Counted from the first letter of the stretch, positions 35,642-43,947 are shown. The stretch is DNA of 64,000 nt from Rathayibacter sp. VKM Ac-2760 (GCF_009834185.1 NZ_CP047173.1:3906001-3970000), one strand, 5' to 3'. Program-made: numbers and translations. The notes: generated by a model not told the origin, from the letters alone.

Positions 35642-36675
35642 CGCCTGTCCTGAGCGGCCTGCGGGTCGGCATGCTCGCGCCCGTCGCGTGGCGGACCCCA
35701 CCGCGGCACTACGGGCCGTGGGAGCGGGTGGCGAGCCTCCTCACCGAGGGGCTCGTGCGCCGCGGTGTGGATGTGACGCTGTTCGCGACCGGCGACTCCG
35801 AGACCGCGGGCCGACTCTCGAGTGTCGTGCCGCAGGGCTACGCCGAGTCCGGCGCCGACGGCCGCGTGCAGGAGTCGCTGCACATCGCGCACGCGCTCGC
35901 CCGCTCCCGCGAGTTCGACCTCGTGCACAACCACCTCGACTGGCTGCCGCTCGCGCTCGCCGCGCAGTGGCCGGTGCCGCTCGTGACGACGGTGCACGGC
36001 TTCTCCGGCCCGGGCATCCTGCCCGCCTATCGCGAGGCGCTGCGGCACCCGCTGACCGCGAACCTGGTCTCGATCTCGGAGAGCGACCGCTCGCCCGAGC
36101 TCGACTACGTCGCGACCGTGCACCACGGCATCGACCTCGACGAGCTGCCGTTCTCCGCGTCCGGCGGCGACGACCTGGTGATCCTCGGTCGCATCCACCC
36201 CGACAAGGGCACGGCGGAGGCGGTGCGCATCGCCGCCGCGGCGGGCCTGCGCCTCGTGATCGCGGGCATCGTGCAGGACGAGCGCTACTGGCGCGAGGAG
36301 GTCGAGCTGCACGTCGACGGCGACCGGGTGGTCTACGCCGGCTCGGTCGGTCCGGCCGAGCGCGCGGCGCTGCTCGGCTCAGCAGCCGCGCTGCTGCACC
36401 CGATCGGCTTCGACGAGCCGTTCGGCCTCTCGGTGGTCGAGGCGATGGCCTGCGGCACCCCCGTGATCGCGTACCGGCGCGGGTCGATGCCCGAGATCGT
36501 CGACGAGGGCGTGACCGGCTTCGTCATCGGCTCCGTCGCGGAGGCGGCCGCCGCGGTCCCGCGCGCCCGCCGGCTCGACCGCGCGCTGGTCCGCGAGACG
36601 GCCGTCCGCCGCTTCGCCGTCGAGCGCATGGTCGACGACTACCTCCGGGTCTACGCGCGGGTGCTGGGGCGCTGA
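35638..36675 (+). CDS. GT4-family glycosyltransferase
   Basis: 345 residues from GTG 35638. LRVGMLAPVAWRTPPRHYGPWERV is the N-terminal donor/acceptor loop (in two parts), VHNHLDWLPLAL, TTVHGFSGPG and HHGIDLDELPF follow, and the catalytic half has LGRIHPDKGTAEAVRIA and GFDEPFGLSVVEAMACGTPVIAY (the E-x7-E motif). It is clearly of a different subgroup from the enzyme at 33456, so the operon adds two different sugars or linkages. A copy of the dispersed palindrome follows 8 bp after the stop. Confidence 0.93.
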   Translation: MTPVLSGLRVGMLAPVAWRTPPRHYGPWERVASLLTEGLVRRGVDVTLFATGDSETAGRLSSVVPQGYAESGADGRVQESLHIAHALARSREFDLVHNHLDWLPLALAAQWPVPLVTTVHGFSGPGILPAYREALRHPLTANLVSISESDRSPELDYVATVHHGIDLDELPFSASGGDDLVILGRIHPDKGTAEAVRIAAAAGLRLVIAGIVQDERYWREEVELHVDGDRVVYAGSVGPAERAALLGSAAALLHPIGFDEPFGLSVVEAMACGTPVIAYRRGSMPEIVDEGVTGFVIGSVAEAAAAVPRARRLDRALVRETAVRRFAVERMVDDYLRVYARVLGR

Positions 36676-36682
36676 CGCCCCT

Positions 36683-36743
36683 CGCGAGATGCCACTTGTG
36701 ACGCGATTCCTCGGCGTGTCGAGCTCATACGTGGCATCTCGCG
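36683..36743. repeat. Dispersed ~60-bp palindromic repeat, copy 3 (degenerate)
   Basis: GCGAGATGCCACTTGTG and GTGGCATCTCGCG flank a loop with CTCGGCGTGTCG, in the same orientation as copy 1. The 3' arm is worn (ATACGTGG). It lies between the GT4 stop and the GNAT start. Confidence 0.8.
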
Positions 36744-36757
36744 CGGAGTGTGTCGAG

Positions 36758-37222
36758 GTGCCTCCGATCGCGATCCGCCCGTACGCCGAGTCCGACGCCG
36801 TCGGAACCCTGGCCGTCTTCCTCGCCGCCGTCACCGAAACGGCCGCCGCCGACTACTCCCCCGAGCAGATCCGCGCCTGGGCCGGCGAGCGCGACGTCCC
36901 GACCTGGCACACCGCCATGCTGGCGCGGAACGCCTTCGTCGCGACCGTCGACGGCGAGCTGGCCGGCTTCTCGGACGTCAGCGCCGACGGCTGGATCGAC
37001 ATGATGTTCGTCGCCCCGCGCTTCCTCCGCCGCGGCGTCGCGACCCGCCTGCTCGCCGAGGCCGAGTCGCAGGCGCCGGACGCGCCGGAGCTGTCGGCGG
37101 ACGTGAGCATCACTGCGCGCCCCTTCTTCGTGCGCCACGGCTTCGTCGCGATCGCCGAGCAGCACCCGGTGCGCGCCGGCGTGAAGCTGGTGAACTGGCG
37201 GATGGTGAAGCGGCGCGGGTGA
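36758..37222 (+). CDS. GNAT-family N-acetyltransferase
   Basis: 154 residues from GTG 36758 (VPPIAIRPYAESDAVGTL). FVATVDGELAGFSDVSADGWIDMMFVAPRFLRRGVATRLLAEAE contains the GNAT core, with the R-R-x-G-x-A acetyl-CoA loop as FLRRGVATRL. FFVRHGFVAIAEQ is the C-terminal strand pair. It resembles the YafP/YjdJ-type GNATs; the substrate is unknown. The longer frame from 36689 would begin inside the palindromic repeat, so the later start is preferred. A hairpin with a T-rich tail at 37337-37370 lies 115 bp downstream. Confidence 0.87.
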   Translation: MPPIAIRPYAESDAVGTLAVFLAAVTETAAADYSPEQIRAWAGERDVPTWHTAMLARNAFVATVDGELAGFSDVSADGWIDMMFVAPRFLRRGVATRLLAEAESQAPDAPELSADVSITARPFFVRHGFVAIAEQHPVRAGVKLVNWRMVKRRG

Positions 37223-37336
37223 AGCGCGGTGGCACCCCGTGCGGACGGGCCGGCTCGAGCGAACGGACAATCAGCGCCAGCCACGGTGCTCGTGCCGTGC
37301 AGAGCGCGCGGCCCCCGGCTACGCTTTCCGAATACC

Positions 37337-37370
37337 ACCCGGCCCCTCTGGGGCCGGGTCTTCTTTTTTC
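37337..37370 (+). terminator. Strong intrinsic terminator with T-rich tail
   Basis: ACCCGGCCCC-TCT-GGGGCCGGGT is a perfect 10-bp stem followed by CTTCTTTTTTCTTTG, the best intrinsic terminator in the window. Just upstream (about 37319-37326) is TACGCTTT, a plausible -10, so it might end a very short transcript as well as the GNAT mRNA. Confidence 0.92.
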
Positions 37371-37397
37371 TTTGTCCGGTGCGTCAGGGACGGCGTT

Positions 37398-38714
37398 TCA
37401 CGCCGCAGCCGTCTCCGGCGCCCGCAGCTCCCGCGGCACCAGGCCCTCGGCCGCCAGCAGGCGGGCCGCGCCGAGGGTCGCGAGGTCGTCGCCGTGCGCG
37501 CCGATCAGCTGCGCGGCGAGCGGCAGGCCGGACGCCGCGCCGAGACCGATCGGGAGCACCGTCGACGGCCCCGTCGCGAGGTTCGCCAGGCAGCTCCAGC
37601 GGCCGATCGCCCGGCGGTCGGCCTCGGCGAGCGGGAACGCGGGCGCCGCGAACGGCACGACCGGCGCGAGCACGACGTCCACCCCGGCGATGTCCCGCTC
37701 CCACTCCGCGCGCAGCCGCAGCTGCTCGTCCCAGTCGGCCCAGACCTGCGCCACAGGGGCGCCCGGGCCGCCGGGGTAGCTGATCTCGTGCAGGATCAGC
37801 CGGTCGAACAGCGCCTCCGCCTCCGCGGTGCCGAGCACGGACGGCCCGAGATCGACGACCGTCGCGCCGGCAGCGCGGAGCCGGTCGGCGAGTGCGGCGA
37901 GCGCCGCCGCCGTCTCGTCGTCGACCGGCGCGCTCTCCTCCGCGAGCCACAGGCCCACCGTCAGCCCGCCGACGCGCGAGAACCGCGGCTCGGGCAAGGC
38001 CAGCCGCCACGGTCCGGCGGCGGTCGACCCCGCGAGCACGGCGAAGAGCGCCGCCGTGTCGTCGGCGCTCCGGGCGATCGGCCCCGCGGCGGACGCGGAG
38101 GGCTCGAGCCGCGTCCCGACCGGCCAGGGCAGGTGCCCGCGCTTGGAGATCACTCCGCTGCTCGGCCGGTGCCCGCAGACGCCGTTCCAGGCGGCCGGCA
38201 CGCGGATCGAGCCGGAGAGGTCGCTGCCGAGGTCGCCCCAGGACAGCCCCGAGGCGACCGCCGCGGCCGACCCGCCGGAGGAGCCGCCCGCCGTGAGCCG
38301 CGCGCCCCACGGGTTCGCCGCCCGCCCGTGCACGGTGTTGACGGTGTCGAAGGAGTCGAGGTGCGGGGGCACGCTCGTCTTGCCGAGGATCACAGCGTCG
38401 GCGGCCCGCAGCGCGGCGACCGCGGGTGCGTCGGCGAGCGAGCGGTGCACGCTCTCGGCCGTGCCGACGCTGCCGTCCAGGCCGGTGACCTCGAAGGAGT
38501 CCTTCACGGTGAGCGGGACACCGGCGAGCGCGCCGAGCGGCTCCCCGCGGCGGCGGCGCTCGTCGACGGAGCGGGCGGCGCTCAGCACCGCCTCCTCGTC
38601 CCAGGCGACGACCGTGCCCGACTGCGCCGAGACGGCGGCGAGCCGGTCGGCGGCGACCTCGACGGCCGAGACGGAGCCCGCGGCGAGCGCGGCGAGCAGC
38701 TCGGCGATGCTCAC
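37398..38714 (-). CDS. Amidase-signature family hydrolase
   Basis: 438 residues from GTG 38714. The Ser-cisSer-Lys triad is visible: Lys71 in GVPLTVKDSF, the cis-Ser in AGGSSGGSAAAVASG (about 145-146) and nucleophile Ser169 in SDLSGSIRVPA. These cytoplasmic enzymes cleave amides. Its start overlaps the stop of the deoxyribosyltransferase gene (GTGA), so the two are translated together; the pairing suggests catabolism or salvage of a nucleobase-like amide imported by the divergent ABC system (inference). Confidence 0.93.
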   Translation of the reverse strand: MSIAELLAALAAGSVSAVEVAADRLAAVSAQSGTVVAWDEEAVLSAARSVDERRRRGEPLGALAGVPLTVKDSFEVTGLDGSVGTAESVHRSLADAPAVAALRAADAVILGKTSVPPHLDSFDTVNTVHGRAANPWGARLTAGGSSGGSAAAVASGLSWGDLGSDLSGSIRVPAAWNGVCGHRPSSGVISKRGHLPWPVGTRLEPSASAAGPIARSADDTAALFAVLAGSTAAGPWRLALPEPRFSRVGGLTVGLWLAEESAPVDDETAAALAALADRLRAAGATVVDLGPSVLGTAEAEALFDRLILHEISYPGGPGAPVAQVWADWDEQLRLRAEWERDIAGVDVVLAPVVPFAAPAFPLAEADRRAIGRWSCLANLATGPSTVLPIGLGAASGLPLAAQLIGAHGDDLATLGAARLLAAEGLVPRELRAPETAAA

Positions 38715-39307
38715 GCGGCGACGGCGCTCGCGACGACGCCCGCCGCCGCGTCCGCCGCGAGCCGGGCGACGCAGGCCTCGAAGTCGCCGAGGACGACGGT
38801 GCTCGACGAGGACAGCATCAGGTTGAACGGCGCGCCGAAGTTCTCGACGGTGAAGCCGTCCGCGTCGGTGAAGCCGCCCGCGCCGTCGGGGGTGACCGGT
38901 CCGAAGAAGTCCCGGGTGCGCTCCACGGCGGTCGCGCCGTCCGAGGCGTAGACGTAGCTGGCCTTGCCGCGCGCCACGGCGTAGCCGACCTCGAAGCAGG
39001 TGCCCGCGTCGGGGTCCGGCCCGCGGAAGTGGTTGAGGTTGGCGAGGATCGCGTCGGCCCGCTCGATCATCGCGATGTTGTTCGCGTAGATCAGGTCGGC
39101 GAGCGCCTCGCCGTGCAGTGCCGGCCCCTGATCCGCGTCGGCGCCCTTGTCGAGCGGCGAGATCGGCTCGAGCCCGTAGCGGCGGCAGGTGGCGCGCATC
39201 CGCTCGGCGATCTCGGGGCCGTCGGGCGCGAAGACCTCGAAGCCGGCGAGGTAGACGCTGACAGTGGGCGTGGTGGTGGCAGTGATGGTCATGGTGGGGG
39301 TGGTCAT
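38711..39307 (-). CDS. Nucleoside 2-deoxyribosyltransferase
   Basis: 198 residues. SVYLAGFEVFAPDGPEIAERM is the base-binding start of the family, PLDKGA follows, and DAGTCFEVGYAVARGKASYVY carries the catalytic Glu nucleophile. The C-terminal NLMLSSS supplies the substrate carboxylate region of the neighbouring subunit. These enzymes exchange bases on 2-deoxyribose or hydrolyse odd nucleosides. The first 15 residues are low-complexity Thr-rich, so a start at the next ATG (MTITATT) is also possible. It is divergent from the NMT1-type ABC operon. Confidence 0.88.
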   Translation of the reverse strand: MTTPTMTITATTTPTVSVYLAGFEVFAPDGPEIAERMRATCRRYGLEPISPLDKGADADQGPALHGEALADLIYANNIAMIERADAILANLNHFRGPDPDAGTCFEVGYAVARGKASYVYASDGATAVERTRDFFGPVTPDGAGGFTDADGFTVENFGAPFNLMLSSSSTVVLGDFEACVARLAADAAAGVVASAVAA

Positions 39308-39393
39308 GGGCAGAGCCTCTTCCGTGATCGCGACAGCAGGATCGGGAATGTCGCGATGACGGATCCCCGCCTGTCGTCTTTCCCGTGCCCGTC

Positions 39394-39494
39394 GACCCTA
39401 TGCGGCGACGGATCACCGACTCGTTTCGTCAGGTTTCGGGCGCGTAAACCTTCATCTGTCGGTTCGTCGGGGCACGCCGGGGCCGCATAGGGTC
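39394..39494. promoter_or_regulatory. Mirror-image divergent promoters with a 13-bp inverted repeat
   Basis: GACCCTATGCGGC (39394-39406) and GCCGCATAGGGTC (39482-39494) are exact reverse complements 75 bp apart. Each contains a -10 (TAGGGT) pointing outward, one towards the deoxyribosyltransferase/amidase pair and one towards the ABC operon. The 476-bp gap 39308-39783 otherwise holds a leader ORF (39549) and a C-rich stretch (39645-39780). Confidence 0.7.
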
Positions 39495-39548
39495 CTTCGG
39501 AGACGGTCCCCCCCGATCCGTCGCCCGCCCCGCCCGAGGAGTCCCGCC

Positions 39549-39641
39549 GTGCCCGAGTCCACGCCCCTGCACCGCCTCAGCGGTGCCTGGCGTCTGGGCA
39601 CCTGGCGGCTCTCGAACTCGCGCGCGCCCGCCGCGGCCTGA
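39549..39641 (+). CDS. Leader ORF of 30 codons before the ABC operon
   Basis: GTG CCC GAG opens a 30-codon frame ending in TGA at 39639-39641, preceded by a perfect GAGGAG at the right distance (5 bases). The peptide is basic and Trp/Leu/Arg-rich (SGAWRLGTWRLSNSR). Inside it GGTGCC and GGGCACC form a hairpin. It lies about 50 bases after the -10 at 39488. A C-rich, G-poor stretch follows before the ABC gene. The layout suits a leader peptide controlling Rho-dependent termination, but no experiment supports it. Confidence 0.5.
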   Translation: MPESTPLHRLSGAWRLGTWRLSNSRAPAAA

Positions 39642-39783
39642 TCGGCACACCCTCTCCTTCCCGCGCACCGACCTCGCTCGTGCGCGCTCCCGACCGCGCC
39701 CTGCCGCGGTCCGTCCCGGGCGCCTCCCGCGCGCCCGCACCTCCTCTCGAGCGCTCCGCGCTCCCCTCCCCGTGAAGGTCGTC

Positions 39784-40818
39784 ATGCCCGCACCCCTGCT
39801 CCGCCGCGCCCCCCGCGCGGTCCTCGCCCTCCTCGCCGGCGCCTGCACCGTCGGCCTCCTGGCCGGCTGCGCCGGCTCCGACAGCTCCGCGTCCGAAGGC
39901 GACGGCACCACCGCCGCCACCCTCCAGCTCGGCTGGATCGCCAACGTCGAGAACATGGGCCCGTTCGTCGGCGAGCGCGACGGCGATTACGCCGACGCCG
40001 GCGTCGACATCACGATCACGCCCGGCGGCCCGAGCACGACCGTCGAGCCGCTGGTCGCCAGCGGCAAGGCGCTCGTCGGCCTCTCCTCCGCCGACGTCGT
40101 CGCCCGTGCCCGCAACGAGGGCGCGCCGCTTGTGATCGTCGGCGCGACCCTCCAGGTCAACCCGATGAGCATCATGTCGCTCGCCTCGTCGCCCGTGAAC
40201 ACGCTCGACGACCTCGTCGGCTCGCGCCTGTGCATCCAGACCTCGGGCGTCTCGATCATGGACGGCATCCTCACCGCCAACGACATCGAGCCCGCGGACG
40301 TCGAGTACGTGACCGCCGACTTCGACCCGTCGCCGCTCGTCGCCGGCGACTGCGACGCGTTCGTCTCCTTCCTCAACAACCAGCCGGTCACCCTGAAGCT
40401 GCAGGGCATCGACACGGTCGCCTTCCCGCTCAGCGACTACGGCTACGAGGCGTGGGGCAACGTGCTCTTCACCACGGAGGAGGCGCTCGCCGACGAGACG
40501 CAGCGCGCCGCCGTCAAGGCGGTCGTCGAGGGCACGATCGCCGGCTGGACCACCGCGCTCGCCGACCCCGACGCGGCCGCCGAGTACGTCGTCGACGGGC
40601 CCGGCGCGAGCCAGAACCTCGACCTCGAGCAGCAGAAGCTCGCCGCGGAGGCGTTCGTCCCGCTCGTGCAGACCGCCGAGACGGAGCAGAACGGCCTCCT
40701 CAGCATGAGCCCGGACGGCATCGCGGCGAACATCGCGACGCTCGAGGGCCAGGGCGTCGAGGGCGACCTCGACTCGCTCTTCGACACCTCGATCCTCGAC
40801 GAGATCACCGCCGGCTGA
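39784..40818 (+). CDS. NMT1/THI5-like ABC substrate-binding lipoprotein
   Basis: 344 residues from ATG 39784. The signal peptide ends in the lipobox LLAGC. The mature part is a type II periplasmic-binding fold of the NMT1/THI5 family: LQLGWIANVENMGPFVGERDGDYADAGVDITI (two parts), GPSTTVEPLVASGKALVGLSSADVV, and SLASSPVNTLDDLVGSRLC. Relatives bind hydroxymethylpyrimidine, taurine, nitrate or other small molecules. Given the nucleoside enzymes encoded divergently, a pyrimidine- or nucleobase-type ligand is the best guess, not established. Confidence 0.9.
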   Translation: MPAPLLRRAPRAVLALLAGACTVGLLAGCAGSDSSASEGDGTTAATLQLGWIANVENMGPFVGERDGDYADAGVDITITPGGPSTTVEPLVASGKALVGLSSADVVARARNEGAPLVIVGATLQVNPMSIMSLASSPVNTLDDLVGSRLCIQTSGVSIMDGILTANDIEPADVEYVTADFDPSPLVAGDCDAFVSFLNNQPVTLKLQGIDTVAFPLSDYGYEAWGNVLFTTEEALADETQRAAVKAVVEGTIAGWTTALADPDAAAEYVVDGPGASQNLDLEQQKLAAEAFVPLVQTAETEQNGLLSMSPDGIAANIATLEGQGVEGDLDSLFDTSILDEITAG

Positions 40819-40871
40819 CGCCGCGCCCACCTTTCTCCACCGACACGCTCCTCCTGAAAGCGAGACCCCTC

Positions 40872-41459
40872 ATGCCCGTGCACTTCTCCGAAGACCCCTG
40901 GACCCGCGTCACCTCCGTCCGCGGCTACCCCGCCGACGAGCTCATCTCGACCCTGCAGAAGTCGATCCGCCGCGGCGACACCCAGCTCGCGCTGCTCGTC
41001 GGCCGCGAGATGTTCGAGTCGAGCGCCGATCTCGAGGAGATGATGTGGGCCCGCCTCAACGTCGTCTCCTGCGAGGACGTCGGCGACGGCAGCTACTCCG
41101 AGCCCGTCGTCGTCAACAGCCTCTACCTGATGCACCAGCGCCTCGACCGCTCGTTCGGCGACCGCTGGCTGTTCGCGACGCACGCGATCCGCTTCCTCTC
41201 CGAGCGCACCAAGGACCGCACCTCGGACGAGCTGGCGAACCTGACCATGCACCTCATCAACGCGTCCGAGAAGCCGTTCGAGATCCCGGAGTACGCGCTC
41301 GACGTGCACACCCGCCGCGGGCAGCTCGCCGGCCGCTCGGTCGACGACTTCTGGGGCGACGGCGGCGGCTCGGAGCTCGTCAACGAGGTCGCGGGCCGCG
41401 ACGGCGCGCTCAAGGACGAGATCCTCCGCCTCCGCGCCGCCGGGGAGTGGAAGGCGTGA
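40872..41459 (+). CDS. Conserved hypothetical resembling the RarA/MgsA C-terminal domain
   Basis: 195 residues, soluble and helical. DELISTLQKSIRRGDTQLAL, LVGREMFESSADLEEMMWARLNVVSCEDVGDG and HAIRFLSERTKDRTSDEL recall the helical C-terminal part of RarA/MgsA AAA+ proteins (pattern K-x-I-R-x-G-D...A...L..S-E-D-V-G), but there is no ATPase domain. It stands between the binding-protein and ATPase genes of an ABC operon and overlaps the latter by 4 bp, so it should be co-produced. Its role there is unknown. Confidence 0.65.
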   Translation: MPVHFSEDPWTRVTSVRGYPADELISTLQKSIRRGDTQLALLVGREMFESSADLEEMMWARLNVVSCEDVGDGSYSEPVVVNSLYLMHQRLDRSFGDRWLFATHAIRFLSERTKDRTSDELANLTMHLINASEKPFEIPEYALDVHTRRGQLAGRSVDDFWGDGGGSELVNEVAGRDGALKDEILRLRAAGEWKA

Positions 41460-42238
41460 CGCTCGGCCTCTCCGCCGCGGGCGTGGTCAAGGAGTTCGAC
41501 GTCGGGCGCGGCACGGTGCGCGCGCTCGACGGGGTCGACCTGGAGACCAGGGAGGGCGAGTTCACCGCCCTCCTGGGGCCCTCGGGCTGCGGCAAGTCGA
41601 CGCTCCTGCGGATCTTCGCCGGCCTCGAGGGCGTGAGCGGTGGCATCGCGCAGCTGCACGGCGCCGATCCCGAGCGCGCCCGCATCGACCACCGCGTCGG
41701 AGTGGCGTTCCAGGACTCGGCGCTGCTGCCCTGGCGCAGCGCCGCATCGAACATCGCCCTCGCCTACGAGGTGTCGGGGCGGCGGACGGACCGCGCCGCG
41801 ATCGCCGCGCTGATCGAGCTGGTCGGGCTGACCGGCTTCGAGAAGGCCAAGCCCGCGCAGCTCTCGGGAGGCATGCGCCAGCGCGTCTCCCTCGCCCGCG
41901 CGCTGGCCATGGAGCCGGACGCGCTGCTGCTCGACGAGCCGTTCGGCGCCCTCGACGAGGTCACCCGGCACCGGCTGAACCTCGAGCTGCAGCGGATCTG
42001 GACCGAGCGCGCCACCACGACGCTGCTCGTCACGCACAGCATCAGCGAGGCGGTGTTCCTCGCCGACCGCGTGGTGCTGATGGCGGCGCGGCCGGGCCGG
42101 ATCGTCGAGATCGTCGACATCGACCTGCCGCGCCCGCGCACCGCCGAGCTGCAGCAGACGCCGGAGTTCCACGCCTACTGCGACCGGCTCTCCCGCGGCC
42201 TGTTCGGCGAGACGATCGCGGCGGGAGTGCCGCGGTGA
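41456..42238 (+). CDS. ABC transporter ATP-binding protein (NitT/TauT type)
   Basis: 260 residues from GTG 41456. Walker A GPSGCGKST, Q-loop in GVAFQDSALLPWRSAASN, signature LSGGMRQRVSLARAL, Walker B ALLLDEPFGALDEVTR and switch His in LLVTHSISEAVFLADRV. These patterns (GMRQR, PFGALDEVTR) are typical of the nitrate/sulfonate/pyrimidine importer group that uses NMT1-like binding proteins. It overlaps both neighbours by 4 bp and powers the fused permease that follows. Confidence 0.95.
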   Translation: MTLGLSAAGVVKEFDVGRGTVRALDGVDLETREGEFTALLGPSGCGKSTLLRIFAGLEGVSGGIAQLHGADPERARIDHRVGVAFQDSALLPWRSAASNIALAYEVSGRRTDRAAIAALIELVGLTGFEKAKPAQLSGGMRQRVSLARALAMEPDALLLDEPFGALDEVTRHRLNLELQRIWTERATTTLLVTHSISEAVFLADRVVLMAARPGRIVEIVDIDLPRPRTAELQQTPEFHAYCDRLSRGLFGETIAAGVPR

Positions 42239-43866
42239 CGGCACTCGCCCCGCCGGAGCAGCCGAGCACCCGCACCAGCGCCGTGCTGATCCGCCGTCGG
42301 CCGCGCGGTGTCGTCGGCCGCGTGATCCCGATCCTCGGCCTGATCGCGCTCTGGTGGGCCGTCGCGCTCCTCGCCGCTCCCCTGCGCGTCATCCCCACGC
42401 CGTGGGCGGTGGTGGCCGCGTTCGTCGGCGACCTGTCGGTGCTGCCGATGAACGTCGGCGCGACCCTCGCGAACGCCGGCATCGGCTACGTCGTCGGCAA
42501 CGCGGTCGCGGTGCTCGCCGCGATCCTGTTCGTCCAGGTCCCCTGGACCGAGCGGGTGCTGCTGCGGATCGCCGTGATGAGCTTCTGCGTGCCGCTCGTC
42601 GCGATCACACCGATCCTGGTCGTGGTCTTCCCGGGCGACATGCCCAAGCAGATCCTCGCCGGGCTGTCGGTGCTGTTCACCACGCTGGTGTCGTGCCTGC
42701 TCGGCCTGCGCTCGGTGAACGGCGCGACGGTCGACCTCGTCCGCTCGATGGGCGGGTCGGACCGCGTCGTCCTGCGGAAGGCCCGGCTGACCGCGATGCT
42801 GCCCGGCCTCTTCGCGGGCCTGCAGATCGCCGCGCCCGCCGCGATCCTCGGCACCATCCTCGGCGAGTACCTCGGCGCCGCCCGGGGCCTGGGCGTGATG
42901 CTCGTGCAGGCGCAGTCGTCCTTCCAGGTGCCGCGGACCTGGGCCGTCGCGCTGACCATGTCCGCGCTGGCCGGGCTCGTCTACTGGGCAGCGGGTCTGA
43001 TCGGCCGCGCCGCCACTCCGTGGGTCTCGCGCGACGTCTCGACCGCGGTCGGCCAGAGCATCGCGAGCGCCTCGGGCCTGCGCGGAGGCCGGGGCGCCGT
43101 GTCCGCGCTGCTCGGCCTGCTCGGCTCGGTCGCCGTGGTCGTCGCGGTCTGGTGGGGCGCGATCCTCGCCTTCGACCTGTCGCCGTACTTCGCGAAGACG
43201 CCCCTGGACGTGCTGACCTATCTCTTCGCGGATCCCGACGCGGCTGCGAACCGGGCGCTCATCCTCGACGGCCTCGCGATCACCCTCCGCGACGCCGGCG
43301 TCGGCTACGTCATCGGCACGGCGCTCGCCTGCCTCGTCGCCGTCGGCATCGTGCTGTCCCGCTGGGTCGAGCGCACGGTGCTGCCCGCCGCCGTGGTGAT
43401 GCGGTCGATCCCGCTGGTCGCGATGACCCCGCTGCTCGCGCTCGTCTTCGGCCGCGGGCTGCTCGGCGTGACGGTGATCGTCTCGCTGGTGACCTTCTTC
43501 CCGACCCTGGTGAGCGTCGCCGCCGCCCTGCGCGCCGCTCCGGTGCTCGCCTGCGACCTGGTCGTCTCGATGGGCGGCTCGACCGCGATGGTCACGCGCA
43601 AGGTCCGCCTGCTCTACGCCCTGCCCGCGATCTTCGCCTCGGCCCGCATCGCCGTGCCCGGCGCGTTCGCCGGCGCGACGCTCGCGGAATGGCTCGCCAC
43701 CGGCGAGGGCCTCGGCAGCATGCTCGTCCGCGACTACGCCGCGTCGCGCTTCAGCGCGCTGTGGTCGGAGACGGTGGTCGTCGTCGCAGTGGCCGTGGCG
43801 CTGTACGCGCTGGTGAGCCTGGTGGAGCGGCCGGTGGTCCGCCGCTTCGCGGCCGGGCAGGGGTGA
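42235..43866 (+). CDS. ABC permease, two BPD_transp_1 domains fused in one chain
   Basis: 543 residues, twice the normal size of a NitT/TauT permease. Each half has its own membrane domain and EAA-like coupling loop: DLVRSMGGSDRVVLRKARLTAMLPGLFAG (two parts, about 160-190) and DLVVSMGGSTAMVTRKVRLLYALPAIFAS (about 440-470). The two halves are about 30-40% alike, so one chain can replace the usual homodimer or heterodimer. It is the last gene of the operon; a promoter for the next gene starts 52 bp downstream. Confidence 0.94.
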   Translation: MTALAPPEQPSTRTSAVLIRRRPRGVVGRVIPILGLIALWWAVALLAAPLRVIPTPWAVVAAFVGDLSVLPMNVGATLANAGIGYVVGNAVAVLAAILFVQVPWTERVLLRIAVMSFCVPLVAITPILVVVFPGDMPKQILAGLSVLFTTLVSCLLGLRSVNGATVDLVRSMGGSDRVVLRKARLTAMLPGLFAGLQIAAPAAILGTILGEYLGAARGLGVMLVQAQSSFQVPRTWAVALTMSALAGLVYWAAGLIGRAATPWVSRDVSTAVGQSIASASGLRGGRGAVSALLGLLGSVAVVVAVWWGAILAFDLSPYFAKTPLDVLTYLFADPDAAANRALILDGLAITLRDAGVGYVIGTALACLVAVGIVLSRWVERTVLPAAVVMRSIPLVAMTPLLALVFGRGLLGVTVIVSLVTFFPTLVSVAAALRAAPVLACDLVVSMGGSTAMVTRKVRLLYALPAIFASARIAVPGAFAGATLAEWLATGEGLGSMLVRDYAASRFSALWSETVVVVAVAVALYALVSLVERPVVRRFAAGQG

Positions 43867-43917
43867 GGCGCGCACCGATCGGACACCCCCATTAGGGAGG
43901 CGCCGCGCCGCTGCCCA

Positions 43918-43947
43918 TTGCCTCGGCGGCGGGCGGCTCGCTAGCTT
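43918..43947 (+). promoter_or_regulatory. Promoter of the CWB2 protein gene
   Basis: TTGCCT (43918-43923) and TAGCTT (43942-43947) are 18 bp apart. The 5' leader that follows contains GATCCCT...AGGGATC arms (about 43967 and 44025) around GCCGCGGCCGCGG, a probable stem, then the leader ORF at 44075. Confidence 0.55.
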
